Shown here in pieces: positions 15,170-24,316 of a DNA stretch of 27,766 bases (position 1 is the stretch's first letter; every line of letters starts with the position of its first letter). The stretch is from Rhodospirillaceae bacterium UBA4468. Its GTDB lineage: Bacteria > Pseudomonadota > Alphaproteobacteria > Rhodospirillales > Casp-alpha2. Made by a program: the position numbers and the translations under genes. Under the pieces are notes generated by a model. It was given only the letters and a program-made list of their open reading frames with translations, ran no database searches and was not told where the DNA came from. The DNA lies in contig DGOK01000001.1 in NCBI GenBank assembly GCA_002389385.1, positions 1-27,766 on the forward strand, in the 5' to 3' direction.

Positions 15170-16183
15170 ATGAGTGATCGTATTCTTGAGGTTGAAAATC
15201 TCACAGTCGACATTCCCGTCGGGGGTGGCATGTTGCATGCCGTGCAGGGTATTTCCTTTCATGTTGACCGGGGTGAGACACTTTGTATTGTTGGCGAATC
15301 TGGTTGTGGAAAATCACTGACATCTTTAGCGGTGATGGACTTGTTACCGTCCAAGGCGTTCCGAGGGGCCAATGTCTTAAATCTTGCGGACGAAGATATG
15401 TTGAGCGCTGGTGAGCGTCGCATGTCTGATATCCGTGGCAACACCATGGGCATGATCTTCCAAGAACCAATGACCAGCCTTAACCCGGCTTACACCATTG
15501 GCAATCAAATGGAAGAGGGCATCAAGCGGCACAAAAACGTCTCGACCGCTGAAGCCCGTGAACGCGCAATTTACTTGCTTGAAAAAGTAGGTATTACCGG
15601 TGCTGCAAGCCGTTTGAGCCAATACCCTCACCAGTTATCTGGCGGTCTTCGCCAACGTGTGATGATTGCCATGACATTGATGTGTGGGCCAAACCTGATT
15701 ATTGCAGACGAGCCGACGACAGCGCTGGATGTTACCATTCAGGCGCAGATTCTTCTGTTGCTCGCAGAACTGCAGCGTGAATTTGATATGGGCTTGATCT
15801 TGATCACCCACGATTTGGGTGTGGTGGCACGGATCGCGGACCGGGTTGCCGTCATGTATGCAGGTCAGATTGTTGAGCAGGGCACTGCCGAACAAGTATT
15901 TAACCGGCCAACACATCCTTACACTCAAGGCTTGCTTGAGTGTATTCCAATTCCGGGCAAAACGGATCGAAGCAAGCCGTTAGGATCAATCCCAGGCATC
16001 GTTCCATCTTTAATTGGAAAGTTTAGTGCTTGTCACTTTGCCGAACGTTGTCCTTATGCGATGGATGAATGTGTTGCAGAAAATATTGATATGCAGGGCG
16101 CGGCTGAGGCTGGCCATGAATATCGATGCCTTTTGGATAACGAGACCTGCGATGCAAATGCACGCAAAAAGGGGGTCGCATGA
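15170..16183 (+). CDS. ABC transporter ATP-binding protein, DppD/OppD type
   Basis: This 337-residue ATPase powers the peptide-type importer. It has Walker A GESGCGKS, the signature LSGGLRQR (one residue off the usual LSGGMRQR), Walker B LIIADEPTTALD and the switch His in ITHDLG. The C-terminal oligopeptide-transporter extension has the cysteine series SACHFAERCPYAMDEC plus a later YRC. In related DppD proteins such cysteines can hold an iron-sulfur cluster. A GTG at 15164 also opens the frame, but the ATG at 15170, five bases after GAGG, is preferred. Its stop overlaps the next start as ATGA. Confidence 0.93.
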   Translation: MSDRILEVENLTVDIPVGGGMLHAVQGISFHVDRGETLCIVGESGCGKSLTSLAVMDLLPSKAFRGANVLNLADEDMLSAGERRMSDIRGNTMGMIFQEPMTSLNPAYTIGNQMEEGIKRHKNVSTAEARERAIYLLEKVGITGAASRLSQYPHQLSGGLRQRVMIAMTLMCGPNLIIADEPTTALDVTIQAQILLLLAELQREFDMGLILITHDLGVVARIADRVAVMYAGQIVEQGTAEQVFNRPTHPYTQGLLECIPIPGKTDRSKPLGSIPGIVPSLIGKFSACHFAERCPYAMDECVAENIDMQGAAEAGHEYRCLLDNETCDANARKKGVA

Positions 16184-17163
16184 GCGACATAGTCATCAGT
16201 GCCAAAGACGTAACGCGAACCTTTATGATTTCAGCGGGTGCGTTCCGCGGTAAGAAACCGTTGCATGCTGTGAACGGGATTTCCCTCGAAGTCGAACGCG
16301 GTGACGTGTTGGCTCTTGTGGGCGAGTCGGGTTGTGGCAAAACAACTTTGGCAAAAATGCTTTTGGGTTTACTGCCACCAAGCCAAGGCACGATAAAATT
16401 CGGGGGCGAGCCTGTGTCGGATATTGATCGACTGAAGCTCGCCGGTTTGGTTCAGCCAATCTTCCAAGACCCTTATTCATCGCTTAACCCAAGAAAATCG
16501 ATTGGATCTATTATTACGCTGCCATTGAGGGTACAGGGTGACCCGAACCCTGAAACATGGCGCAGACGTGGCGAAGAGATGATGGAAATGGTTGGCTTGC
16601 CAGCTAGACTGTTTAACAACTTCCCGAACCAGCTTTCTGGTGGCCAACGTCAACGTGTGGCAATTGCGCGCGCCTTGATCAATAACCCTGAAGTGGTGAT
16701 TTGTGATGAACCGACATCAGCACTCGATGTGTCTGTGCAATCACAGATTCTCAACTTGTTACAAGACTTACGCAAAGAGTTGAATCTTACCTATATTGTC
16801 ATCAGCCACAATCTGGCTGTGGTTGAGCACATCGCAACCAAGGTTGCCGTGATGTACTTGGGCCGCATTGTTGAGCAAAAAGATGTCGAAAGTTTATTCG
16901 CCGCGCCAGAACATCCTTACACACGTGCGCTTCTAGATTCTGTTTTAACGCCTGACCCGTCGATGGGTGTGCCTGATACGCAATTAGGTGCGGCTTACCC
17001 GAACCCGGTCAATCCGCCGTCGGGCTGCACGTTCCATCCACGCTGTGCAAAAGTTATGGATCATTGCTCGGCTGTCGCGCCTAAGGCTATTCCGCGGGAC
17101 GGTGATTTTGCTGAATGCCATTTGTATGACGAGAATGAGGGTAAAGGGCGACAAGCATCATGA
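16180..17163 (+). CDS. ABC transporter ATP-binding protein, DppF/OppF type
   Basis: This 327-residue second ATPase forms a heterodimer with the DppD-like protein. Walker A is GESGCGKTT, the signature LSGGQRQR, Walker B VVICDEPTSALD and the switch His is in ISHNLAVVEH. The C-terminal extension has SGCTFHPRCAKVMDHC. The start overlaps the previous stop by four bases, and its own stop overlaps the start of the first M20 gene by four bases. Translation of transporter and hydrolase is therefore coupled, which strongly links the imported substrate to the peptidases. Confidence 0.94.
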   Translation: MSDIVISAKDVTRTFMISAGAFRGKKPLHAVNGISLEVERGDVLALVGESGCGKTTLAKMLLGLLPPSQGTIKFGGEPVSDIDRLKLAGLVQPIFQDPYSSLNPRKSIGSIITLPLRVQGDPNPETWRRRGEEMMEMVGLPARLFNNFPNQLSGGQRQRVAIARALINNPEVVICDEPTSALDVSVQSQILNLLQDLRKELNLTYIVISHNLAVVEHIATKVAVMYLGRIVEQKDVESLFAAPEHPYTRALLDSVLTPDPSMGVPDTQLGAAYPNPVNPPSGCTFHPRCAKVMDHCSAVAPKAIPRDGDFAECHLYDENEGKGRQAS

Positions 17164-18533
17164 GTAATCGCGACACAGCAATTGCCAATGCTTTGGCATG
17201 GTTTGATGACGACCAAGGTTATTTCGAAACATTATCAAAACGTGTCGCGGTTCAGACAGAGAGTCAGGAACCTTCTCAGCTTCCAGAACTCTATCGTTAT
17301 CTCGAAAAATTCATCCGTCCGGACTTCGAAGACATAGGCTATGAGGTTATAGTCTATGACAACCCGTTCGAGGGTCAAGGCCCGGTTCTGCTGGCAACGC
17401 GCATCGAAGACTTAGCCTTACCAACAATTTTGGGATATGGGCATGGTGATGCAGTATGTGGGCAAGCTGATCGCTGGACCAAAGGTGAGGGGCCATGGGT
17501 CCTAAGCCGTGACGGTGATCATGTTTATGGTCGGGGTACTGCAGACAATAAGGCGCAGCACACAACGTACATGGGCGCACTGAAAGCCGTTATCGAAACC
17601 CGTGGCCGGCTCGGATTTAATTCCAAGTTCATGGTTGAAACAGGTGAAGAGAATGGCTCCAAAGGTTTGAGCGAACTGGTTGCGGCTCATAAAGATGCTT
17701 TCATGGCCGATGCTTATTTTGCCTCCGATGGTCCTCGCGTGGATATCACCAAGCCCAACCTTAACCTGGGTAATCGGGGATGTTTGAATTTTGATCTGTT
17801 GATCGAAGCCCTAGAGGGTGGCCATCATTCAGGTAATTGGGGAGGCTTGTTATCCAATCCGGGTATTGTACTTAGCCATGCCGTTGCTTGTATTACGGAC
17901 TCCAAAGGCAAAATTCTTGTCGACGGATGGACGCCAGGACCGATTGCGAATTCAGTGCGCGAAGCACTTAACGGCGTCGAGCGTGATGGGGGTGCTCATG
18001 CGCCTACGATTAATCAAAGCTGGGGTGAGCCTGGCTTAACCTCGGCCGAAAAAGTCTATGCCTGGAATAGTTTTGAAGTGCTAGCGTTTGTGACAGGCAA
18101 CCCAAGTAATCCTGTTAATGCTATTCCGCCACGTGCACGGGCGAGCTGTCAGCTGAGATTTGTTGTGGGTACGGACCTTAACAAAGTCGAAGAGAATTTA
18201 CGCAAACACCTCGACGCGCACGGGTTTGAGCAGGTTGTGATTACGAAACCGTTTGAAGGTAATGACGCAGTGTTCCATGCGGCGCGGACTCCGCCCGATC
18301 ACCCATGGGCGCAATGGATGCGTCGTGCTGTTGAGCGGACCACAGGTGAAGTCCCTGTCATGATTCCGAATTCTGGCGGCTCAATCTGCAATGATGTATT
18401 CCAGGATGTGCTGGGTATTCCGTTTGTGTGGATGCCGTTGAGCTATACGGGATGTTCGCAGCACGCGCCCAATGAACATATTTTATGGTCCCTGACGCGC
18501 GAGGGCATGGGCCTTGTCAGTGGCGTTTATTGA
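17160..18533 (+). CDS. M20 family metallopeptidase, copy 1
   Basis: This 457-residue cytoplasmic amidohydrolase/peptidase has a two-zinc site. Zinc and catalytic motifs are GHGD (H95, D97), GRGTADNKAQH with the bridging D129, the catalytic ETGEEN (E163/E164), ASDGPR with D190, and a late SQHAPNEH with the final ligand His. GGHHSGNWGG falls at the start of the lid domain. Relatives include dipeptidases, acyl-amino-acid deacylases and DapE/ArgE. It is coupled to the DppF-like gene by ATGA and is followed by a close paralogue. It probably removes an acyl or amino-acid unit from the imported compound. The exact substrate is unknown. Confidence 0.92.
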   Translation: MSNRDTAIANALAWFDDDQGYFETLSKRVAVQTESQEPSQLPELYRYLEKFIRPDFEDIGYEVIVYDNPFEGQGPVLLATRIEDLALPTILGYGHGDAVCGQADRWTKGEGPWVLSRDGDHVYGRGTADNKAQHTTYMGALKAVIETRGRLGFNSKFMVETGEENGSKGLSELVAAHKDAFMADAYFASDGPRVDITKPNLNLGNRGCLNFDLLIEALEGGHHSGNWGGLLSNPGIVLSHAVACITDSKGKILVDGWTPGPIANSVREALNGVERDGGAHAPTINQSWGEPGLTSAEKVYAWNSFEVLAFVTGNPSNPVNAIPPRARASCQLRFVVGTDLNKVEENLRKHLDAHGFEQVVITKPFEGNDAVFHAARTPPDHPWAQWMRRAVERTTGEVPVMIPNSGGSICNDVFQDVLGIPFVWMPLSYTGCSQHAPNEHILWSLTREGMGLVSGVY

Positions 18534-18556
18534 GACTTGGGAGACGAAACAACAGC

Positions 18557-19957
18557 ATGGAAACCATGAGCAGAGATAGTGCTATTTCAGCCATCGAAGG
18601 ATACTTCGATGATGGTGATTTTATGCAGGACCTCGCACGCCGCGTAGCGATCCGCACAGAAAGTCCCGAGCCTGAGCGTCGACCAGAACTTTATCATTAC
18701 CTCACCGATGAGATGACGCCTTACCTGCAAGCCATTGGCTTCGAGTGTGAAATCCATGAAAATCCGCGCGCAGATGCCGGGCCATTATTGGTGGCAACGC
18801 GAACTGAAGGTGCGGATTTGCCAACGGTCATGACCTATGGGCACGGGGATGTGGTGCGCGGTTATGATGACCAGTGGCGTGAAGGCCTTAATCCCTGGGA
18901 GATCACCGTAGAGGGTGAGCGTTGGTACGGCCGCGGGACGGCTGACAACAAGGCCCAGCACACTATCAATTTGGCGGCGATGAAGGCCGTGATCGAAGCG
19001 CGCGGAAGCCTTGGCTTTAACGTTGTTGCATTGATTGAAACCGGTGAAGAGTGTGGCTCTCCGGGGCTCAAGGAATTCTGCGTAGCGAACAAAGATTTAT
19101 TTAAAGCAGACGTATTCATCGCGTCAGATGGTCCTCGTTTACAGCCGGGCATGCCAACGGTCTTCATGGGATCACGCGGTGTCTTTAACTTTAAGATGAG
19201 CCTAGAGCTTCGCGATGGTGGCCATCATTCGGGCAATTGGGGCGGCTTGTTGGCGAACCCAGGTGTGATCATGTCCCATGCGTTGGCAAGTGTTGTCGAT
19301 GCCAAGGGTAAATTGTTGATCGAAGACTGGCGCCCAGAGCCAATGACAAACTCTGTACGCCGCGCAATTGCAAAGCTTGAAGTAGGTGGCGGTGATGATG
19401 CGCCTGAAATCGATCCTGAATGGGGCGAGCCTGGATTAACACCAGAAGAAAAAGTGTTTGGTTGGAACACTTTTGAAATTCGTGCGTTTGAGACGGGCAA
19501 TCCCCGCAATCCGGTGAATGCTATTCCGCCGCGTGCTGTTGCGTATGGCCATATTCGTTATGTTGTTGGCACAGACCCGATGGGCTTTTTACCGGCTCTC
19601 CGCAAACATTTGGATGCACAAGGTTTTGAAAATATTGAATTGACGGCGGAACGCGATTTTATGAACGCAACCCGCCTTGATCCAGATCACCCATGGGCGC
19701 AATGGGCAATTAAATCGATTGAAACAACAGCGAAACAAGAAGTGGCTGTGTTGCCAAACCTTGGTGGTACGCTGCCAAATGATGTGTTCGCAGAAATTCT
19801 TGGATTACCAACGATCTGGGTGCCGCATTCATATGCCGGTTGCTCACAGCATGCCCCTAACGAACATGTTTTGGCCCCGGTTTGCCGAAGCGCGCTGCAA
19901 ATTATGACTGGCCTTTGGTGGGATCTTGGGGATGGAAAAACACCCGCCAGCACTTAA
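18557..19957 (+). CDS. M20 family metallopeptidase, copy 2
   Basis: This is a paralogue of the preceding enzyme, alignable along its whole length: GHGD (H96), YGRGTADNKAQHT with D130, ETGEEC (E164/E165), ASDGPR, GGHHSGNWGG and SQHAPNEH are all kept. The zinc site is therefore intact in both copies. The frame opens upstream inside copy 1, but the ATG at 18557 (or 18566, METMSRDS) aligns with the start of copy 1. The nearest GGGAG is 13 bases upstream of 18557, rather far. It has 466 residues from 18557. Tandem retention suggests two specificities acting on one substrate series or a heteromeric enzyme. Confidence 0.91.
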   Translation: METMSRDSAISAIEGYFDDGDFMQDLARRVAIRTESPEPERRPELYHYLTDEMTPYLQAIGFECEIHENPRADAGPLLVATRTEGADLPTVMTYGHGDVVRGYDDQWREGLNPWEITVEGERWYGRGTADNKAQHTINLAAMKAVIEARGSLGFNVVALIETGEECGSPGLKEFCVANKDLFKADVFIASDGPRLQPGMPTVFMGSRGVFNFKMSLELRDGGHHSGNWGGLLANPGVIMSHALASVVDAKGKLLIEDWRPEPMTNSVRRAIAKLEVGGGDDAPEIDPEWGEPGLTPEEKVFGWNTFEIRAFETGNPRNPVNAIPPRAVAYGHIRYVVGTDPMGFLPALRKHLDAQGFENIELTAERDFMNATRLDPDHPWAQWAIKSIETTAKQEVAVLPNLGGTLPNDVFAEILGLPTIWVPHSYAGCSQHAPNEHVLAPVCRSALQIMTGLWWDLGDGKTPAST

Positions 19958-19972
19958 GAAAGTAGGATTGAT

Positions 19973-21400
19973 ATGACTGAGCTTTGTGATGAAACCGCAG
20001 TCGATCTGCGTCGACGTATTGGCAATAAAGAGATTTCACCTGTTGAGCTTCTGGATAGCTGTATTGCCCGGACCGAGGCCGTCGACGGCACACTCAATGC
20101 CATGGTGACGAAGTGTTTTGACCGGGCAAGGGACGAAGCAAAAGTTGCGGAACAAGCTGTCATGGATGGTGATTTCCTTGGTGTTTTGCATGGCCTTCCT
20201 GTTGGCATTAAAGACTTGGAATCAACCGAAGGCGTGTTGACGACTTTTGGTTCGAAAATTTATGCCGACAATATCCCGGAGGCCGATCAGGTTTCCGTCG
20301 CGAATGTGCGCGACGAGGGTGGTATTGTTATTGGTAAAACCAACACACCTGAATTCGGTGCCGGTGCCAATACGCGAAACCTTGTATTTGGTGCAACGGG
20401 CAATCCGTTTGATCCAACGAAAACATGTGCTGGGTCTTCTGGTGGTTCTGCTGTCGCACTCGCTGCTGGCATGGTGCCTATCGCGAGTGGCTCAGATTAT
20501 GGTGGCAGTTTGCGCACCCCAGCTGCTTATTGCGGCGTCGTTGGGTTTCGTCCGTCGCCGGGTGTTGTGCCATCTGAATCCAAACCAGCTGGACTTTTGC
20601 CATTCTCAGTTCTAGGGCCGATGGGTCGTAACGTTCACGATACGGCGTTGTTGTTATCAGCACAGGCGTCTATTGACCCGCGCGACCCGCATTCTGGCAA
20701 TCTTGATCCGGCCTTGTTTGATCCAATGCACGAGGCCGACTTAGGCTCAATCCGCGTCGCCATGTCGATAGATTTGGGCGCAGCACCAGTTTCAAAAGCG
20801 TACCGTAAGCTGTTCAATGAACGCACGGATAGTTTCCGAGGTGTATTTGCCGAAGCGCAGGATAGAGACCCTGATTTCAGCAATATACATGATTGCTTTG
20901 AAGTGTTGCGCGGTGTTGTTTTCGTTGGTGCACACGGTGAACGGGTTAAAAACCACCGCGATAATATTAGCCCAAATGTGGTCGATAATGTTGACCGTGG
21001 TCTGCTTTACGGATTGGAAGACGTTGCGCGTGCGCACGTTCAACAATCAACAATCGCGCGTAATTGGCTCAGCCTTTTTGATGACGTTGATGTGGTGATC
21101 TGTCCTGCCGCAGCAGTGACGCCATTTCCGCATAGTGACTGGTTTGTATCTGAGATCGATGGTGAAGAAATGCCAACGTATATGCGCTGGCTGGCTTTAT
21201 CCTATGCGCCAACAATGGCGATGGCATGTGGTGCCGTGTTGCCATGTGGCCTTGATGATCAGGGGATGCCGTTTGGCATTCAGATACTTGGTGCGCCGGG
21301 TATGGATCGTCACGTGCTCGAAGTTGCCGCGTCTCTTGAGCGTGTTCTTGCAGCCAACCCTGCGACCGCACGACCCATTCCCGATATTAAAAAGCTCTAA
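19973..21400 (+). CDS. Amidase signature family hydrolase
   Basis: This 475-residue serine amidase uses the Ser-cisSer-Lys triad: K80 in GIKDLES, cis-S155 in CAGSSGGSA and the nucleophile S179 in GSDYGGSLRTPAA. The family includes GatA, which acts in a GatABC complex, but no gatB or gatC is present here. A stand-alone catabolic amidase fits better. It starts 15 bases after the second M20 gene with AGGA in front and precedes the M81 gene, so it belongs to the same operon. It would cleave a carboxamide or aryl/alkyl amide bond in the imported compound. The substrate is unknown. Confidence 0.92.
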   Translation: MTELCDETAVDLRRRIGNKEISPVELLDSCIARTEAVDGTLNAMVTKCFDRARDEAKVAEQAVMDGDFLGVLHGLPVGIKDLESTEGVLTTFGSKIYADNIPEADQVSVANVRDEGGIVIGKTNTPEFGAGANTRNLVFGATGNPFDPTKTCAGSSGGSAVALAAGMVPIASGSDYGGSLRTPAAYCGVVGFRPSPGVVPSESKPAGLLPFSVLGPMGRNVHDTALLLSAQASIDPRDPHSGNLDPALFDPMHEADLGSIRVAMSIDLGAAPVSKAYRKLFNERTDSFRGVFAEAQDRDPDFSNIHDCFEVLRGVVFVGAHGERVKNHRDNISPNVVDNVDRGLLYGLEDVARAHVQQSTIARNWLSLFDDVDVVICPAAAVTPFPHSDWFVSEIDGEEMPTYMRWLALSYAPTMAMACGAVLPCGLDDQGMPFGIQILGAPGMDRHVLEVAASLERVLAANPATARPIPDIKKL

Positions 21401-21429
21401 TTTAAAACCATAAGAAAGGCTGACATTTC

Positions 21430-22908
21430 ATGAAGCTCTTTACGGCTTGTCTGGGTACAGAAACCCATACCTCAGCGCCACTCCCGACTGATTTGGCAGC
21501 TTTCGAAGACTCCCATCTTGTCCGAGGTGGGGATCATGGACCCGTCCCGCATATGTTTGGTGCACCGTTGGTGATTTGGCGTGAACATGCAAAAGCCAAA
21601 GGCTGGGAGGTTGTTGAGAGCTTGTCAGCATTCGCGACACCATCCGGGATTACGGTCCGTAAAGTGTATGAAGATTTACGCGATGAAATTTTGACTGACC
21701 TTAAAGCTGCGATGCCGGTTGAAGGCGTGATGCTTAGCCTGCACGGGGCGATGGTTGCCGAAGGTTATGATGATTGCGAAGACGATCTTGTGCATAGAAT
21801 TCGCGAGATCGTTGGTCCCGATATTCCGTTGGGTGCCGAGTTGGATTTGCATTGCCATATCACGCGGCAGTTTGTCTCTGAAGTGACAGCAATTGTGATC
21901 TATAAAGAATATCCGCACACCGACAGCCGCGAGCGGGCTGAGGACTTATGGCGCATCATGGAGCCAACGTTTGAAGGCACCCTGAAGCCTGTCATCAGTC
22001 ATTTCGATTGCCGTATGATCGGTTGCTATCATACGACCCGCGAGCCGATGAGTTCTTTTGTCGCGCGAATGACGTCACTTGAAGGCAAAGATGGCGTTCT
22101 GTCAGTGTCGCTTGGTCATGGCTTCCCATGGGGTGATGTGCCGGCAGAAGGTACGCGCGTGATTGTGGTGACGGATAACGACAAAATTAAAGGCGACCAA
22201 TTGGCGGAACAGTTAGGCCGTGAACTTTGGGAAATCAGAGACGAGATCACGCCTGTATTTGTTGATGTTGAAACAGCGATTACGAATGCTTTGGCAGACA
22301 CTGACGGCCCTGTCGTCATTGCTGATATGGCGGATAACCCAGGTGGTGGTGCCCCAGGGGATAGTACGTTTATTGTTCGTCGTATGCTCGAGCGCGGTAT
22401 TGGCATGGTAGCGGTGGGCGGTCTATGGGATCCGGTTGCAACAGGCATATGCGTCGGTGCAGGTGTGGGTGCTAAATTCCAACTTCGTATTGGCGGCAAG
22501 TCCGGCCCTGTTTCTGGTGACCCTCTAGACTTATATGTTGAAGTTAAGAATATCATTCGTGATGCGTATGTTGAAAGCCTAGGCGGCTCGCAACGCTACT
22601 TAGGGGATGCCGCATGGGTTCATGCGGAGGGGATTGATATCATTATCCATTCATCACGCACACAAAACACGATGCCGCATTTCTTTGAAGCTTTAGGGAT
22701 TGATCCTCTGAAGCAGCGTATTCTGGTCGTAAAATCTATGCAGCATTTTCACGCCGGATATTCGCCCATTGCGAAGAACATCATTTACTGTGCGGCACCC
22801 GGAACACTCGAGTGGGATATAACCAAGGTCGCTCACAAGCGAATTGCGCGCCCGGTATGGCCCGTCGATGCGGATCCTTGGACGATCAACGAAGAACGTC
22901 CTTGGTAA
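21430..22908 (+). CDS. M81 family metallopeptidase (MlrC-like), second paralogue
   Basis: This 492-residue enzyme is of the MlrC-type family. It begins MKLFTACLGTETHTSAP; the ETHT at residues 11-14 stands where the other copy has GHES. Conserved segments are LHGAM (104-108), AELDLHCH (136-143, with D139 and H141), YPHTD (161-165), MADNPGGGAPGDST and KSMQHFHAGY. It is only distantly related to the copy at 9082-10575, so this is not a recent duplication. It is the last gene of the transporter-hydrolase operon and converges on the histidine kinase gene. It probably hydrolyses a product of the amidase/M20 steps, by inference. Confidence 0.9.
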   Translation: MKLFTACLGTETHTSAPLPTDLAAFEDSHLVRGGDHGPVPHMFGAPLVIWREHAKAKGWEVVESLSAFATPSGITVRKVYEDLRDEILTDLKAAMPVEGVMLSLHGAMVAEGYDDCEDDLVHRIREIVGPDIPLGAELDLHCHITRQFVSEVTAIVIYKEYPHTDSRERAEDLWRIMEPTFEGTLKPVISHFDCRMIGCYHTTREPMSSFVARMTSLEGKDGVLSVSLGHGFPWGDVPAEGTRVIVVTDNDKIKGDQLAEQLGRELWEIRDEITPVFVDVETAITNALADTDGPVVIADMADNPGGGAPGDSTFIVRRMLERGIGMVAVGGLWDPVATGICVGAGVGAKFQLRIGGKSGPVSGDPLDLYVEVKNIIRDAYVESLGGSQRYLGDAAWVHAEGIDIIIHSSRTQNTMPHFFEALGIDPLKQRILVVKSMQHFHAGYSPIAKNIIYCAAPGTLEWDITKVAHKRIARPVWPVDADPWTINEERPW

Positions 22909-22987
22909 CGTGATACTATTGTAAGCAGTGACCTGCATTGATGTGGCTGGAAAGTAATGGCCAGATTTTTGACGACTAAATGACGGC

Positions 22988-24316
22988 TTACAAAGGTAAG
23001 CGTATCCAGACGCGCAAACCGCCCATGGGTGATTCTTCGAGTTTAATCTCACCACCATGACCCTGCACGGCGTCACGAGCGATCGACATGCCAAGCCCAA
23101 CGCCGCCCGTGCCTTGATTTCGCGAACCTTCTAAACGGTAGAATGGTCGGAAAACTTCGTCGCGCTGATCCTCAGGGATGCCGGGGCCGTCATCATCGAT
23201 GACGATTTCTACGGCGTCATCACGGACCCCTGCTCGAATGGAAATATGCTCAGCATAGCGCATCGCATTTTCGATAAGATTAGTTATGCAGCGACGGAAA
23301 CTATTTGGTCGCAACGTCATATCGATTCGTCCTTCAGTATGAAGGTCGATCCGCGCATTTAATCGTCGTGCTTGCTCAGACACATCGTGTAAGAGAGATG
23401 AGAGGTCTGTGATTTCAGGATTTTCACCACCTTCGCCGCGCGCAAAGGCAAGGTATCCCTCAAGCATCCGTTCCATCTCGCCAATATCATCTTTCATGGC
23501 TTGCGTGTCGTCGTTAGATCCGAGCATTTCGAGCTGCAACTTCATGCGCGTGAGAGGGGTCCGCAAGTCATGGGATACGCCTGATAGCATATCTGTTCGT
23601 TGGGCAATCTGTCGTCTAATCCGATCACGCATCGCGGCAAATGCGCTGGCAGCTTGGCGCACCTCGGTAGCACCTTCGAGTTTGAAAACTTCGCTCGCAC
23701 GACCTTTACCAAAATCGTCAGCGGCATCTGCCAGGCGGCGAATAGGTTTGACCTGATTGCGCATGAAAGCCATAGCGACGGCAAACAAGATGAGTGATGT
23801 ACCAACCATCCATAAGACGAATACGTAGGTTGTTGAGCTGAATAGGCGTTTGCGTGTTGTGACAATGTTGAGCACGCCATCTGCTAATTGCACTTCAATA
23901 GATACATTCTTATCAAGCGACGTCGTGTCGAGACGAAAAGGCTTGTTGACGAATGACTTAAGTGAATCGGTTAACATGTCTTCAAGCAAGCTATCAGGGG
24001 CAGGCGGCTGGTTTGGTAGAATCTCACCCTCTTTAAACGTGGTTTTAAATTCGAAATGGATTGCTGCCGTATGAAAAATCCAGTCATGGTTTTCTGGACC
24101 TGGGAACCGCCGCATCAACGTGACAACAGCAGCGGTGTCACCAGCAACGGACTTTGCTAATCGAAGGGTAACTTTATCCCAATGGGTTTCAAAAAATATG
24201 ATAGCCGAGACAATCTGAAGCAGGACGAGCGGGGTCACAATGATCAGCAATGAGCGACCAAGAAGTGATTTAGGTAAAAACCTTTTCACGAGAAGGCTTA
24301 GTGGTTGTCCGGCCAC
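22988..24316 (-). CDS. Sensor histidine kinase, EnvZ-like
   Basis: This 442-residue membrane kinase has a first helix at about residues 20-42, a periplasmic domain of about 120 residues, a second helix at about 163-184 and a HAMP linker at 185-236. The phospho-acceptor is H249 in SGVSHDLRTPLTRMK. The ATPase domain has LIENAMRY (N box), DDDGPGIP (373-380), FRPFYR and GVGLGMS (404-410). The start is a GTG overlapping the response regulator gene by 19 bases, with AAGGA eight bases upstream. All catalytic motifs are intact. The layout is that of EnvZ and its alphaproteobacterial relatives. The signal is unknown. Confidence 0.93.
   Translation of the reverse strand: MAGQPLSLLVKRFLPKSLLGRSLLIIVTPLVLLQIVSAIIFFETHWDKVTLRLAKSVAGDTAAVVTLMRRFPGPENHDWIFHTAAIHFEFKTTFKEGEILPNQPPAPDSLLEDMLTDSLKSFVNKPFRLDTTSLDKNVSIEVQLADGVLNIVTTRKRLFSSTTYVFVLWMVGTSLILFAVAMAFMRNQVKPIRRLADAADDFGKGRASEVFKLEGATEVRQAASAFAAMRDRIRRQIAQRTDMLSGVSHDLRTPLTRMKLQLEMLGSNDDTQAMKDDIGEMERMLEGYLAFARGEGGENPEITDLSSLLHDVSEQARRLNARIDLHTEGRIDMTLRPNSFRRCITNLIENAMRYAEHISIRAGVRDDAVEIVIDDDGPGIPEDQRDEVFRPFYRLEGSRNQGTGGVGLGMSIARDAVQGHGGEIKLEESPMGGLRVWIRLPL

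Noticed and set aside
9082..22908. A microcystin degradation (mlr) cluster
   Set aside because: Only the M81 (MlrC) family is shared; no CAAX-type protease like MlrA or beta-lactamase-like MlrB is present, so this name would overstate the evidence.
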